Part shown: positions 17,874 through 26,789 of the stretch, piece by piece
Position numbering within the stretch: position 1 is the first letter of the stretch
Layout of the letters: each line of letters opens with the position of its first letter
DNA from: JACDAL01 sp963849115
GTDB lineage: Bacteria; Actinomycetota; CADDZG01; WHSQ01
Reading direction: 5' to 3'
DNA: 64,000 bases
Assembly (NCBI GenBank): GCA_963849115.1
Contig: CAWKGK010000003.1
Location: forward strand, 124,001-188,000
Program-made: the position numbers and the translations under genes
Notes under the pieces: generated by a model
What the model saw: only the letters and a program-made list of their open reading frames with translations
What the model was told of the DNA's origin: nothing
Database searches by the model: none

Positions 17874-19158
17874 GGACGTTCGGCGAGTGCTCCAAGAAGG
17901 TGCCGCACGGCCAAGCCGAGCGATCGAGGTCGGCGACGTCCTGAGGGGAGGTCGGCGACTCCGGCGACGGGGGGCTCTCTCCGCGGCCGTGCTGGGATTG
18001 GCGGTCGCTTTCGGCATCACAACTGTGGCCACGAACCTCGACGCCCCGACTCGTTCCAAGGAGCCAAGTTCAGAACCCAACCGTCCAGCCGCCTTTCTCG
18101 AAGGCTGGACGGAACTGCCGCTCCCGCCGGAGGTACGAGAGGGGGTCGCCTTCGTGGGAGCCGGGTCGGAGCTGCTCGCGTGGGGCGGGTGCGATCCGGC
18201 CGTGGAAGGCGACTGCGCCGCCACGGCCGACGGGTACGCCTTTGACCCGGAGACGCGCAGTTGGAGTCGCCTGAAGCAGGCCCCGATCCCGGGGGCTTAC
18301 GCCAATGCGGTGTGGACCGGCACGGAAGCGATCTTCCTCGGGTTCGGAAACCAACCCTTGAGGGACCGGGAACTCCTTGAAGGTCAGGCCTACAACCCTG
18401 AGACCGGCACCTGGCGGACGATCGCGCAGGCACCCTTGGCGCCTCGCACCGGGGCGGTCGCGGTGTGGACGGGGTCGGAAGTCATCGTCTGGGGCGGAGG
18501 AGATCCCGGGGATGCGACGGTGCGGGAGGGCGCGGCGTACAACCCGTCGAGCGATGAGTGGCGCCGGATCGCGGATGCTCCCGTCGGCCTCAACCACATG
18601 AGCGGGCTGTGGACCGGGCGCGAGATGCTCGTGTTCGGCTCTCTGCTGGACAACCGCAACCACGCCGATACCCGCACATCCGTGGGGGCCGCTTACGATC
18701 CGGCCTCGGACAAGTGGCGCGAACTCCCTCCCTCGGAACTCTCCCCGCAGGCGACTTCGGCGGTTTGGGTGGGTGATCGGATGGTGGCGTGGGACTACGA
18801 GGTGCACTCGCAGGAGTTCGACCCCAACTCGAACACATGGAGCAAGGCCGTCAAGATGCCGCTCGATTTCAGCGAGTGCTACCCGGACTCCGTAGTCGTA
18901 CAGGGTCGCGTGTTCGCCTTCTTCTGTGGGCGCGCGGCGCTCTTCGACGTGTCCTCGGGAACGTGGGAGGAGATCCACGGGGGCCTGCTTGACGAGGAAG
19001 TCCGCTCCCTCAAGCTCTGGCGTTTCGCGTGGCTCGTGTCGACCGGCAGCACCGTCTTCCTCCTCGCCGAAGGAATAACATTCGAGCAGACGGGTGAGCC
19101 GTGCTTCGGATGCCCCGAGTCACCCGTGTCAATTTGGGCCTACCGGCCCTTTGTGTGA
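17863..19158 (+). CDS. Single-pass membrane protein with extracytoplasmic Kelch-type beta-propeller, coupled to the sigma factor
   Basis: 431 residues: about 35 N-terminal cytosolic residues (MLTEDVRRVLQEGA), one membrane helix at about 38-56 (GALSAAVLGLAVAFGITTVA) and then a beta-propeller. Kelch-like repeats recur about every 50 residues: AFDPETRSWSRL, AYNPETGTWRTI, AYNPSSDEWRRI, AYDPASDKWREL and EFDPNSNTWSKA. The overlap with the sigma gene and the topology suggest a membrane sensor acting as an anti-sigma factor. However, no HHCC zinc motif of ZAS anti-sigma factors is present, so the role is inferred from context. Confidence 0.83.
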   Translation: MLTEDVRRVLQEGAARPSRAIEVGDVLRGGRRLRRRGALSAAVLGLAVAFGITTVATNLDAPTRSKEPSSEPNRPAAFLEGWTELPLPPEVREGVAFVGAGSELLAWGGCDPAVEGDCAATADGYAFDPETRSWSRLKQAPIPGAYANAVWTGTEAIFLGFGNQPLRDRELLEGQAYNPETGTWRTIAQAPLAPRTGAVAVWTGSEVIVWGGGDPGDATVREGAAYNPSSDEWRRIADAPVGLNHMSGLWTGREMLVFGSLLDNRNHADTRTSVGAAYDPASDKWRELPPSELSPQATSAVWVGDRMVAWDYEVHSQEFDPNSNTWSKAVKMPLDFSECYPDSVVVQGRVFAFFCGRAALFDVSSGTWEEIHGGLLDEEVRSLKLWRFAWLVSTGSTVFLLAEGITFEQTGEPCFGCPESPVSIWAYRPFV

Positions 19159-19458
19159 TGGAGTACACAGCCGGTCGGATTCGGACTTGATCGCCACCGC
19201 GAGGCGGTTGCCGCTTGGCGCGTGTCGGGAAATTACCGGAAACTCCATTGCGCGTGCGAGCGATACGTGCGGCTGTTCTTGACGGCGCTCGTGCAACAGG
19301 ATAGAGAGAAGCCCCATCAGCTTCGCAGCTGCTGGTTCGTGGTTTCGAGCGAGAGAGATGGGAGATCGCATTCGGTGGCCGAAGACAAGAACTCCCGAGG
19401 ATCAACGCTTCCGTCACGGCGCGGGCCACGCCCGCACACGACTCCGAGCAACCCTCAC
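19159..19458. other. Intergenic, no feature recognised
   Basis: About 300 bp between the Kelch gene and the next small gene. Open frames are present but none resembles a known protein, and I see no RNA element. Confidence 0.4.
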
Positions 19459-19857
19459 ATGCAGCTCGACCAGCAGCCGCAGGACGGTGAGGTCAGATCG
19501 GAGCTGGCACGGCGAGCCTTCGCGATAGCCGGCGTCGAGGAGCGCCCCAGTATGATCTCCGTTCCGGGCGCTCGAGCCCTCTGGCTTGAAGATGGTCGGG
19601 GTCCGGCCGACGGGTTCATGATGGCTCGCGAGTTCGCGCATCTCCATCCGGCGCCCGATGAAAGTTTGCACATGATGCTCCCGCCGGAGCTGGCGAGCGA
19701 AGCCGTCGACAAAGGCTGGGCCGAGGTGCATCCTGTGGCGGCCAAAGGGCTGATTCCGGGGAATGCAGTCATGGTCTACGCTCCTCGCGATCGCGAAGAG
19801 CTCGAGATCGTCTTTGGGCTCGTCGAGGCGTCGTTCCGCTACGCACTCGGCGACTAG
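19459..19857 (+). CDS. Luciferase-domain (DUF5519-like) protein
   Basis: 132 residues from ATG 19459. The pattern FAHLHPAPDESLHMMLPPELASEAVDKGWAEVHP, with conserved His residues and a closing Y-A-P-R-D segment, is that of the small luciferase-family/DUF5519 proteins, whose function is unknown. There is no signal peptide. The frame is open upstream, but homology begins here. It is followed 64 bp later by the DNA ligase gene. Confidence 0.7.
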   Translation: MQLDQQPQDGEVRSELARRAFAIAGVEERPSMISVPGARALWLEDGRGPADGFMMAREFAHLHPAPDESLHMMLPPELASEAVDKGWAEVHPVAAKGLIPGNAVMVYAPRDREELEIVFGLVEASFRYALGD

Positions 19858-19921
19858 ACATCCCAAGCTGGACGTAGTTGAGGGGCCGACAGGACATCGA
19901 CTATGTGATAGCCCTTGAGTC

Positions 19922-21463
19922 ATGACGCTGCTCGTCGATGTCGTCACTGCCTCGAGGGAGATCTCGGAGACGAACTCCCGAGCCCGCAAGATTGCGATCC
20001 TCGCGGAGCTCCTGCGGAGGCTAGACACGGACGAGATACCGATCGCGGTCGGTTTTCTCTCCGGCGCGCCGCACCAGGGCCGGGTCGGCGTCGGCTACTC
20101 GATCGCCTACGGCGTAAAGGGTACGGCGGCGGCCGAACCGTCTCTCACCGTCGACGACGTCGACCGGGCGATCTCGGCCGTCCAACGAGCCATCGGAACC
20201 GGCTCGTCTACCCGTCGCAGGCAGATCCTTGGTGACCTCCTCGGCCGGGCAACCGAGCGGGAATCCGACTTCGTCAGGCGAATCCTCACCGGCGAGCTGA
20301 GGCAGGGAGCGCTGGGCGGCTTGATGCTCGACGCGATCTCGGGGGCGGCGGGGGTTTCCGGCGAGGTCATTCGGCGCGCGGTGATGCTTTCGGGCGATCT
20401 CCCGCACACGGCTGCGATCGCGATGACGTTGGGGGAGAAGGGGCTCAAGGACGTGGGGTTCGAGATCTTCCGGCCGATTCTGCCGATGCTGGCCTCCACC
20501 GCCGAGAGCGTGGTTGAGGCGATTGCGGGTTTCCACCGCACGTCAGTCGAGTGGAAGCTCGATGGGATCCGCATCCAGATCCATCGTCGCGACGACGACG
20601 TGCGCATCTACACGCGAAACCTCAACGACATTACGGACGCGCTCGAGGGGATTGCCGACGCGGTGCGCCGTCTTCCAGTGCGCCAAGCTGTCCTCGACGG
20701 AGAAGCGCTGTGGATGGGGGAGGCGGGTCCGGGCGCGTTCCAGGAGACGGTGTCGCGCATCGATCGCGAGGCGCCACCGGAGGGGATCGTGACGTTCCTC
20801 TTCGACTTGTTGCATGTCGACGGCGACGACATGCTCGACACGCCGCTCGAGGAGCGTGCGACCAGGCTGGAGGCGATCGCGCCGCATCTTAGGATCCCAG
20901 CCGTTCTCACCTCGGACGCGGACGAGGCACAGGGCGTCCTGGACGAGGCGCTGCACGCGGGGCACGAGGGCGTCGTCGTGAAGGACGCGACCTCGCTCTA
21001 CAGCGCGGGCCGCCGCGGCAAGGCGTGGCGCAAGGTGAAGCCCGTGCGGACCTACGATCTTGTGGTGCTCGGCGCGGAGTGGGGCCACGGGCGCCGCCAG
21101 GGCTGGCTCTCGAACCTGCACCTCGGCGCGCGCGTTTCCGGCACGGGCGAGTTCGTAATGGTGGGCAAGTGCTTCAAGGGCCTAACCGACGATCTACTGG
21201 GATGGCAGACGAGGGCCCTGCTCGAGCGGGAGACCGAGCGGCGGGGGATTGCGGTGCTGGTGCGTCCCGAGCTGGTCGTCGAGATCGCCCTCGACGGGGT
21301 CCAGTCCTCGACGCGTTATCCGGGCGGCGTGGCGCTGCGGTTCGCGCGCGTCAGGCGCTACCGACCGGACAAGAGGGCCAACGAAGCAGACACCATCGAC
21401 GACCTGCGCGGCCTGCTCCGAGCGCGCGAGCGGGAGCCTAATCCACCCTCCCAGTCCGGGTGA
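19922..21463 (+). CDS. ligB: ATP-dependent DNA ligase (LigB type)
   Basis: 513 residues. An N-terminal DNA-binding domain occupies about 1-195. The adenylation domain has motif I EWKLDGIR (catalytic Lys near residue 211), RIYTRNLNDIT, motif III TFLFDLLHVDG, motif IV HEGVVVKD and motif V RGKAWRKVKP. An OB domain ends with VALRFARVRRYRPDK. The enzyme seals nicks using ATP and resembles mycobacterial LigB in length and layout. It would be an accessory repair ligase beside the NAD-dependent housekeeping LigA, which is not in the window. Confidence 0.92.
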   Translation: MTLLVDVVTASREISETNSRARKIAILAELLRRLDTDEIPIAVGFLSGAPHQGRVGVGYSIAYGVKGTAAAEPSLTVDDVDRAISAVQRAIGTGSSTRRRQILGDLLGRATERESDFVRRILTGELRQGALGGLMLDAISGAAGVSGEVIRRAVMLSGDLPHTAAIAMTLGEKGLKDVGFEIFRPILPMLASTAESVVEAIAGFHRTSVEWKLDGIRIQIHRRDDDVRIYTRNLNDITDALEGIADAVRRLPVRQAVLDGEALWMGEAGPGAFQETVSRIDREAPPEGIVTFLFDLLHVDGDDMLDTPLEERATRLEAIAPHLRIPAVLTSDADEAQGVLDEALHAGHEGVVVKDATSLYSAGRRGKAWRKVKPVRTYDLVVLGAEWGHGRRQGWLSNLHLGARVSGTGEFVMVGKCFKGLTDDLLGWQTRALLERETERRGIAVLVRPELVVEIALDGVQSSTRYPGGVALRFARVRRYRPDKRANEADTIDDLRGLLRAREREPNPPSQSG

Positions 21464-21767
21464 GGCGAGGAGTCGTGCCTGCTCGTCTTGCTCGGGCTTT
21501 CGTGCGTTCATGGCCGCACATTGGCTCTTGTGCATGAATCGCGTCCAAGGTGGGCTCGCTGCGCCGTGCCCTGAACCCTTGTGGCCGACTCGAGCTCGGC
21601 CCGCAAGGTCGTCCGGGAACCGACGGCTGGCGGCAGACCAGGGGGCCACACGCCCTAGACCGGAGTCGGCGCCGCCTTTATCTAGAAGTCGGGCCGATGA
21701 CCGCCCGTCGACCAGGGCTGTACGCTTCGATATGATCTCCCGGGACGCAGCCAAGTGAGGGGAAAAT
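21464..21767. other. Intergenic, no feature recognised
   Basis: About 300 bp between the ligase gene and the secreted-protein gene. A promoter for the secreted-protein/sortase pair is expected near 21725-21750 (ttcgatatgatctcc), but no clear -35 box is visible. Confidence 0.4.
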
Positions 21768-23051
21768 ATGCGGGGGATACCTGTGGGGCCGATGGCGATT
21801 GGGTGTCTTGTTTTGGCTGCCGTCGTCACCTGGGCAGCGTCGACGCAGGCCCAACCCGACGCCCTTCACCAGCGGGCCCGGACGGCCGTCAGACATCATG
21901 TGGCTCACTCCCAAGCAGCGTCGCAACCGAAGGGTGACGATCTGCGCACCACGCTGGAAAGGCTTCTTGGCCATCACGCCACCCTCGCCGTAAGAGTGAT
22001 GCGGGGGCAAGTGAAAGGCAGTCCGGACCTTGTCCAAAACCTCCAGGACGCATTGGGTTCCAATACCCACGAACTCGCTATTGCGGTGAAATCTCTGCAC
22101 GGCGCGAAAGCAGCTCAAACCTTCGAGCAGCTGTGGACTGACCATGTGGTTTCCCTGTTCAAGTACGCCGGGGTGGTAGGTGCCGGTAAAGAGAAGGGTA
22201 AGAAGAAATTCGAGGCGCAACTGGATCGCTACCGGGCGGATTTCGGCTCCTTTGTAGAGATTGCGTCGGATGGAAAGCTGAAAGCGGACATCGTAGCCGA
22301 GTCCCTCAAGTCCCACATAAATCAATTGCTGGCGCAGGTTGAGGCCTATGCGGAAAGAGACTACGCGACAGCTTATCGACTGGAACGCGAAGCCTTTGCC
22401 CATATGTTTCCTACAGGCAAGGCGCTCGCGGGAGGTCTGGCAGTTCATCATCCAGGCGAATCCTCAGTTGCCCTTGAAGACCCCGCTCACAGTCTGAAGT
22501 CCGCTCTTTCGCTGCTGTTGGGGGAGCATGTAGAGCTCTTGGTGGAAGCAACTCGGTCGGGGACCCGCGGATCACCGGAATTCAAGTACGCTGCGGCGGC
22601 TTTGGACGGCAATACCGAGGATCTAACCGAGTCGGTGGGGGCATTGTTTGGACAAAAGAACGCACACCGCTTCAATGACATCTGGGCGGATCACATCGAT
22701 GTTCTCATGGACTACACGGTTGCCAAGGCGGGAGGCAACGAGAAAGCTCAGAAAAGGGCCATGCACCAGATGCAGACATTCGTCCGCAGATTTCCCCGCT
22801 TCTTGAACAGGGTCACAGGTCTGCGCGCATCTCCGGGCCTGAGCCGTAAGATTGCACAGCACGAGCACCTCATTGTCGATCAGCTCGATGCGTATGCCGC
22901 GAGAAAGTACACGGTCGCCCTCCGCATCTCGAACCGCGCTTACGAGGACATGTTTTCCACCGCCGTCGAGCTTGGCGGGCTACTTCAGAAGAGGTTCAGC
23001 ACGGTGGCACCAATTGGCGGCGCGGGAACCGGCGGGGGCGGCACCCGATAG
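21768..23051 (+). CDS. Secreted two-repeat helical protein (of the type often annotated copper amine oxidase-like)
   Basis: 427 residues with an N-terminal signal peptide (to about residue 29, AASTQAQ). Two homologous units of about 150 residues follow. Each has LLGHHATLAV/LLGEHVELLV, NTHEL/NTEDL, a W(T/A)DHV..L..Y segment and a closing AYAERDYATAYRLEREAFAHMF-like helix. Conserved His and Asp recur in equivalent places, so metal or haem binding is possible but unproven. Such proteins are sometimes labelled copper amine oxidase without the TPQ enzyme domain. The C-terminus is Gly-rich with no LPXTG. A class F sortase follows after 7 bp. Confidence 0.82.
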   Translation: MRGIPVGPMAIGCLVLAAVVTWAASTQAQPDALHQRARTAVRHHVAHSQAASQPKGDDLRTTLERLLGHHATLAVRVMRGQVKGSPDLVQNLQDALGSNTHELAIAVKSLHGAKAAQTFEQLWTDHVVSLFKYAGVVGAGKEKGKKKFEAQLDRYRADFGSFVEIASDGKLKADIVAESLKSHINQLLAQVEAYAERDYATAYRLEREAFAHMFPTGKALAGGLAVHHPGESSVALEDPAHSLKSALSLLLGEHVELLVEATRSGTRGSPEFKYAAAALDGNTEDLTESVGALFGQKNAHRFNDIWADHIDVLMDYTVAKAGGNEKAQKRAMHQMQTFVRRFPRFLNRVTGLRASPGLSRKIAQHEHLIVDQLDAYAARKYTVALRISNRAYEDMFSTAVELGGLLQKRFSTVAPIGGAGTGGGGTR

Positions 23052-23058
23052 GCAACGA

Positions 23059-23742
23059 GTGAACGTGCGAGCTTCGAAACTGCGGGTGCGAATTGGGACA
23101 GTGTCTATCCTGGTTTCAGGTCTTCTGTTGGGAGCTTGCAGCGCCGCCGATGTTCACCAGAGAGTCGGCCTCGCGGGCACCACGACGCAGACCTTCCCCA
23201 TGGCCGGATCAGACCATGCCGTCTCTCCTGCCCTGAGACGCTACCGTTCGACGCGGAGGATTGACCGGGTTGGCCGCCCACGACGTTTGCTCATTCCGAC
23301 GATTGGCGTCGATAGCCGGCTCCAGCGACTTGGCCGCAATGCCGACGGCTCGGTGGAGGTGCCTCTCGAATGGCAGGTTGCCGGGTGGTTCGCAGAGGGC
23401 CCTGCCCCCGGAGAACGGGGCCCCGCGGTGATCCTGGGACACGTCGACTCCCGAACCGGCCCTGCCGTCTTCTACCATCTTCGGGAGCTTCAGCCAGGCG
23501 ATGCAATCCTGGTAAAGCATGCACAAGGGCGCGTTTCGAAGTTCTTAGTGGATCGCGTAGAGCAATTCGACAAGAACGGATTTCCGACCCAAGCCGTCTA
23601 TTTCCCGACTCTGGAACCGGTGCTCCGACTCATCACCTGCGGTGGCGACTTCGACCACTCGAGTGGCCACTATCGGGACAACGTTATCGCTTTCGCATCC
23701 CTTACGAACACGCGGACTTCCATGCAGCCAGATGTGGGGTAG
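23059..23742 (+). CDS. Class F sortase (lipoprotein-type N-terminus)
   Basis: 227 residues from GTG 23059. The N-terminus is a lipobox-type signal (GLLLGAC, Cys27). The catalytic core is complete: His128 in ILGHVDS, Cys194 in LITCGGDF and Arg206 in GHYRDNVI, as in class F sortases of actinobacteria. Sortases cleave a sorting signal and transfer the protein to the envelope. No LPXTG substrate is encoded in the window; the adjacent secreted protein lacks one. The pair is a recurring actinobacterial neighbourhood, so a functional link is likely but the substrate is not visible. Confidence 0.88.
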   Translation: MNVRASKLRVRIGTVSILVSGLLLGACSAADVHQRVGLAGTTTQTFPMAGSDHAVSPALRRYRSTRRIDRVGRPRRLLIPTIGVDSRLQRLGRNADGSVEVPLEWQVAGWFAEGPAPGERGPAVILGHVDSRTGPAVFYHLRELQPGDAILVKHAQGRVSKFLVDRVEQFDKNGFPTQAVYFPTLEPVLRLITCGGDFDHSSGHYRDNVIAFASLTNTRTSMQPDVG

Positions 23743-24068
23743 ACCCGGTTCTCATCCTGAGAATTAGGGATGGTGCTCCGACTGCTCCTCTGTTTATGTG
23801 GAACGTTTGCATCCGCCCGCCTCCCGATCTCTATTGCACCGAGTATCAACGTTTGTAGATGGTGAGGGGGCTGTCACCAGGCCATAGGGAACGGTTCACC
23901 GAAAGACGCTAGACCTGCTTTCGCCAAGCATGTCTCGAGAGGGGCTGGAAGAGGCCATTTCGCATTGACGTCGCGAAGGCCGCGAACTGTGTGCCCAACG
24001 CCGTCCCGTCACCGATGACTGGATTGCTCCATGAGCTTGCGCGATAACTTTCCGGCTGCGCTCTCATC
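23743..24068. other. Intergenic, no feature recognised
   Basis: 326 bp between the convergent sortase and RTX genes. It is lower in GC than its surroundings, with no gene, repeat or clear terminator found. Confidence 0.4.
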
Positions 24069-24842
24069 TTATGTGCAGTTCGTGTTTTGCTCGCCATTGG
24101 TGCAGGTGTCGTTGCCACGTCCTCCGTCGAGCTGATCGCGGCCCAGCCCGCCGTTCAACCTGTCCTTGCCGGAGCCTCCGAAAAGAAAGTCATTGCCCTT
24201 GCCGGCGAAGAGATCATCGTCGCCCTTCTTGCCGAGGAGCTCGTCGTTGCCCGGGCCCCCGATGAGGAGGTCGGCCGACCCTGCAGTGGAGCCCGATTCC
24301 TCGGCTCCAGATCCGCCAACAAGGCGGTCGTCGCCGAAGCCGCCGGAGAGCTTGTCCTTGCCCTGCCCTCCTCTGAGCCCGTCGTTCTCGGTGCCTCCGA
24401 AGAGGGTGTCGTTGCCGGTGCCGTCACCGCCGAAGAGCCGGTCGCGACCGGGTCCACCCCACAGCGTGTCGTTGAGGAAGCCACCGTTGAGTCCGTCGTC
24501 GCCCTTGCCGCCCTTGAGGATGTCGCTGCCCGGACCTCCTCGGAGGATGTCGGTTCCCTTGCCTCCGGAGAGGCGGTCGTCGCCGTTGACGCCCCCAAGC
24601 TCGTCGCGCCCCTCGCCGCCGCAGATCCTGTCGTTCCCTCCCTGACCCTGAATCGTGTCGTTGCCACCACCCCCGACGATGACATCATTGCGAGAGGTCC
24701 CCGTGATCACGTTGTTGCCCGGGGTGCCGACGATGGTGGGGCGCTGCCCGAAGCAGAGGGTTGCCTGTCCTTGCGCAGGCAGGGCGGGCAATGACCCCGC
24801 GATCGCTGCAGCCGTAGCCGTGACGAGCCAAGTCTTTCGCAT
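24069..24842 (-). CDS. Secreted RTX-type calcium-binding repeat protein
   Basis: 257 residues. A Sec signal peptide ends near GQA (residue 26). More than a dozen GGxGxDxLxG nonapeptides follow (GGGGNDTIQG, GGKGTDILRG, GGPGRDRLFG, GGFGDDRLVG), which form a Ca2+-binding parallel beta-roll. ATG 24842 is chosen because GGGAG lies 5 nt upstream and it opens directly into the signal peptide. Unlike classic RTX toxins it has no type I secretion signal or transporter gene nearby, so Sec export is expected. Adhesion or surface function is only a guess. Confidence 0.87.
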   Translation of the reverse strand: MRKTWLVTATAAAIAGSLPALPAQGQATLCFGQRPTIVGTPGNNVITGTSRNDVIVGGGGNDTIQGQGGNDRICGGEGRDELGGVNGDDRLSGGKGTDILRGGPGSDILKGGKGDDGLNGGFLNDTLWGGPGRDRLFGGDGTGNDTLFGGTENDGLRGGQGKDKLSGGFGDDRLVGGSGAEESGSTAGSADLLIGGPGNDELLGKKGDDDLFAGKGNDFLFGGSGKDRLNGGLGRDQLDGGRGNDTCTNGEQNTNCT

Positions 24843-25076
24843 GACGTCTCCCATTTCTGCCGATCTCACTAGCTCTATATCGCGGATCGGTGTACCCCAT
24901 ACCTTGTGACTAGAAACAAAATCCCTAGCTGACCCCGTTCGGGCCGAGCATGGCGTTCGACGGTAGGGCGGCTCCGCGCCGCGCACCGCGATCACCTAGC
25001 CCAGCGGGCCTGACCGCTGTTCCTATCCCGGCTTGTCGTACCGAAACCACGGCCTCAATCTTTTCCAACTAGGGAC

Positions 25077-25082
25077 TAGGAT
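25077..25082 (+). promoter_or_regulatory. -10 box, leaderless-type, for the two-domain VOC gene
   Basis: TAGGAT (TANNNT) ends 5 nt before ATG 25088, which lacks a Shine-Dalgarno. Confidence 0.45.
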
Positions 25083-25087
25083 GGAGC

Positions 25088-25822
25088 ATGGCCGGTGATC
25101 CGAGCTTCTTCACTCTCGGAGTTGGCGAGCCAGACAGAGCCCGTTCGTTTTACGGCGCGTTGTTCGGCTGGAACTTCTCGGATCCGCCGTCGGGAGAGGG
25201 CGCTGTGGTCGAAGGCTGCAGCGTGCCCGGCGGGATCCACGGCGGCGATCCTGGTGCGAGCCCGTACCTCTTCTTTCGAGCGGACGACCTTGATGCCCAG
25301 CTGGCCCGCGTGCGAGAGCTGGGCGGTGATCTCGCGGTTCACGACTCAAGCGACGATCCCGACGCGATCGCACGCTTCGGGCGCTTTGCGCTCTGCACGG
25401 ATGATCAGGGTTCGAGCTTCGGTCTCCACAAGCCACCTAGGGGAACGAGCGAGACCGACGGCGCTAAGGGACAACTGACCTTCTTCGAGCTGGGCGTGGA
25501 GGATCTGGAGCAGGGAAGGATTTTCTACGAGGGCCTTTTCGGCTGGAGCTTCATGGTCGGTCCGGGGGATGGCTATCTCATCAAGGGGACGAGAGTGCCC
25601 GGCGGGGTGCACGGTGGTGACCGAGGTGCCGCTCCCTACGTCTTCTTCCGCGTTGACGCCATGGACGCGGCTCTCGAGCGGATTCGGGAGTTGGGAGGCA
25701 CGATCGAGGACATGGACATTGAAGGGGACGAGGGCGCCAAAACCAGATTCGGGCGCTTCAAACTGTGCCGCGACGATCAGGGCTCGTCCTTCGGGCTTCA
25801 CGAGCCGCCAGAGACCGCCTGA
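25088..25822 (+). CDS. VOC-family protein with two glyoxalase-like domains
   Basis: 244 residues forming two tandem vicinal-oxygen-chelate domains (about 3-118 and 129-243). Both share ARSFYGALFGWNF/GRIFYEGLFGWSF, VPGG(I/V)HGGD and DDQGSSFGLH. The layout fits the CFP30B/27 kDa antigen-like glyoxalase group. The metal-dependent activity and substrate are unknown. The internal duplication is obvious and probably ancient. Confidence 0.85.
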   Translation: MAGDPSFFTLGVGEPDRARSFYGALFGWNFSDPPSGEGAVVEGCSVPGGIHGGDPGASPYLFFRADDLDAQLARVRELGGDLAVHDSSDDPDAIARFGRFALCTDDQGSSFGLHKPPRGTSETDGAKGQLTFFELGVEDLEQGRIFYEGLFGWSFMVGPGDGYLIKGTRVPGGVHGGDRGAAPYVFFRVDAMDAALERIRELGGTIEDMDIEGDEGAKTRFGRFKLCRDDQGSSFGLHEPPETA

Positions 25823-26113
25823 CTGCGGCCGTCGCGAAGACGACTATGGCTGCGCCCGGTCCATTGGCGGCCTGCGAGCCGTCCCGGACGACGTACCCGG
25901 CCGCCACGCCGAAGACAGGATGAATGGGAAGAAGCCGCCGGCCACGGATGGGGGTACCCGGCGCAGTGAACCCATTGGGCGAAGCAGCGCGGCTTTGCAT
26001 GAAGTTGGATTTTTTTGCCCTTCAGGCAATCCTTCCTGGAACCCCCGTCGTATTACCGGGTGGGCCGAGGGAGCGGGCGGGTGGCCGCCGGCTCGATCTG
26101 GGAGGAGGCATCT
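25823..26113. other. Intergenic, no feature recognised apart from the RBS of the CHRD gene
   Basis: 291 bp. The only site is a strong Shine-Dalgarno (ggaggagg) just before ATG 26114. A reverse frame reads as somewhat hydrophobic, but nothing supports a gene. Confidence 0.4.
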
Positions 26114-26653
26114 ATGCGCAGACGTGTCATGAGCGCGGTGGCCGTCGGGGTCGTCGCGGCGGTGATAGCGATGTTGGGAATCGCAGGGGGCGCCGTAGCC
26201 GACGACGACAACGGTAACCACGACGGACGTTTCGACGCCCACCTCACGGGAGAGGCGGAGGTCCCGGGTCCGGGTGACCCGGACGGTTCGGGGTCCGGTT
26301 GGGTCGAGGTCAAGCCACAGCACGGTGCGGTGTGCTTCCAGCTCCGCTGGGAGGACATCGACGCTCCCACGGCTGCGCACATCCACTTCGGGCCTCCGGA
26401 CGAGGCCGGCCCGATCGTCGTGACCTTCTTCATGACCTCGGCGTCTCCCGATCAACCCCCGACGCTGCCGGAGTCGATCACAGCGGTGAGCGGATGTACG
26501 GAAGAGGTGACCGTGCCAGAGGGCGCGCCGTTCGGCTCGGCCACGGCAGTGCTCCGCAACATTAAGCGCCACCCGCGTCAGTACTACGTGAACGTCCACA
26601 ACGTGGCATTCGCCGCCGGGGCGATCAGAGGTCAGCTCAGGCACGCCGACTGA
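26114..26653 (+). CDS. Secreted CHRD-domain protein
   Basis: 179 residues from ATG 26114 with GGGAGGAGG upstream. A Sec signal peptide (MRRRVMSAVAVGVVAAVIAM) ends near ADDD. The rest is one CHRD (chordin-like) domain: FDAHLTGEAEVPGPGDPDGSG at the front, then AAHIHFGPPDEAGPIVVTFF and YYVNVHNVAFAAGAIRGQL at the end. Bacterial CHRD proteins are secreted and of unknown function. Confidence 0.87.
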   Translation: MRRRVMSAVAVGVVAAVIAMLGIAGGAVADDDNGNHDGRFDAHLTGEAEVPGPGDPDGSGSGWVEVKPQHGAVCFQLRWEDIDAPTAAHIHFGPPDEAGPIVVTFFMTSASPDQPPTLPESITAVSGCTEEVTVPEGAPFGSATAVLRNIKRHPRQYYVNVHNVAFAAGAIRGQLRHAD

Positions 26654-26789
26654 GCGACCCGATTCAAGGATTGCCCGGCTTCTCGGGGGAGGGTTTCAAA
26701 CCGACTCGTATTTGTCGGATCGGTTCCCGACATCGGGGATCCGACTCGGCTGCCCGTGGCCTGTTAATACCTAAGGTCTTGAGGTCAAC

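Noticed and set aside
24155..24690. Tandem DNA repeats that might suggest CRISPR
   Set aside because: The periodicity is 27 bp from GGxGxDxLxG codons, with no constant direct repeat or spacer pattern.
24087..24794. A long open frame opposite the RTX gene
   Set aside because: It is the mirror of repetitive GC-rich coding DNA and has no homology; the RTX frame has a signal peptide and ribosome site.
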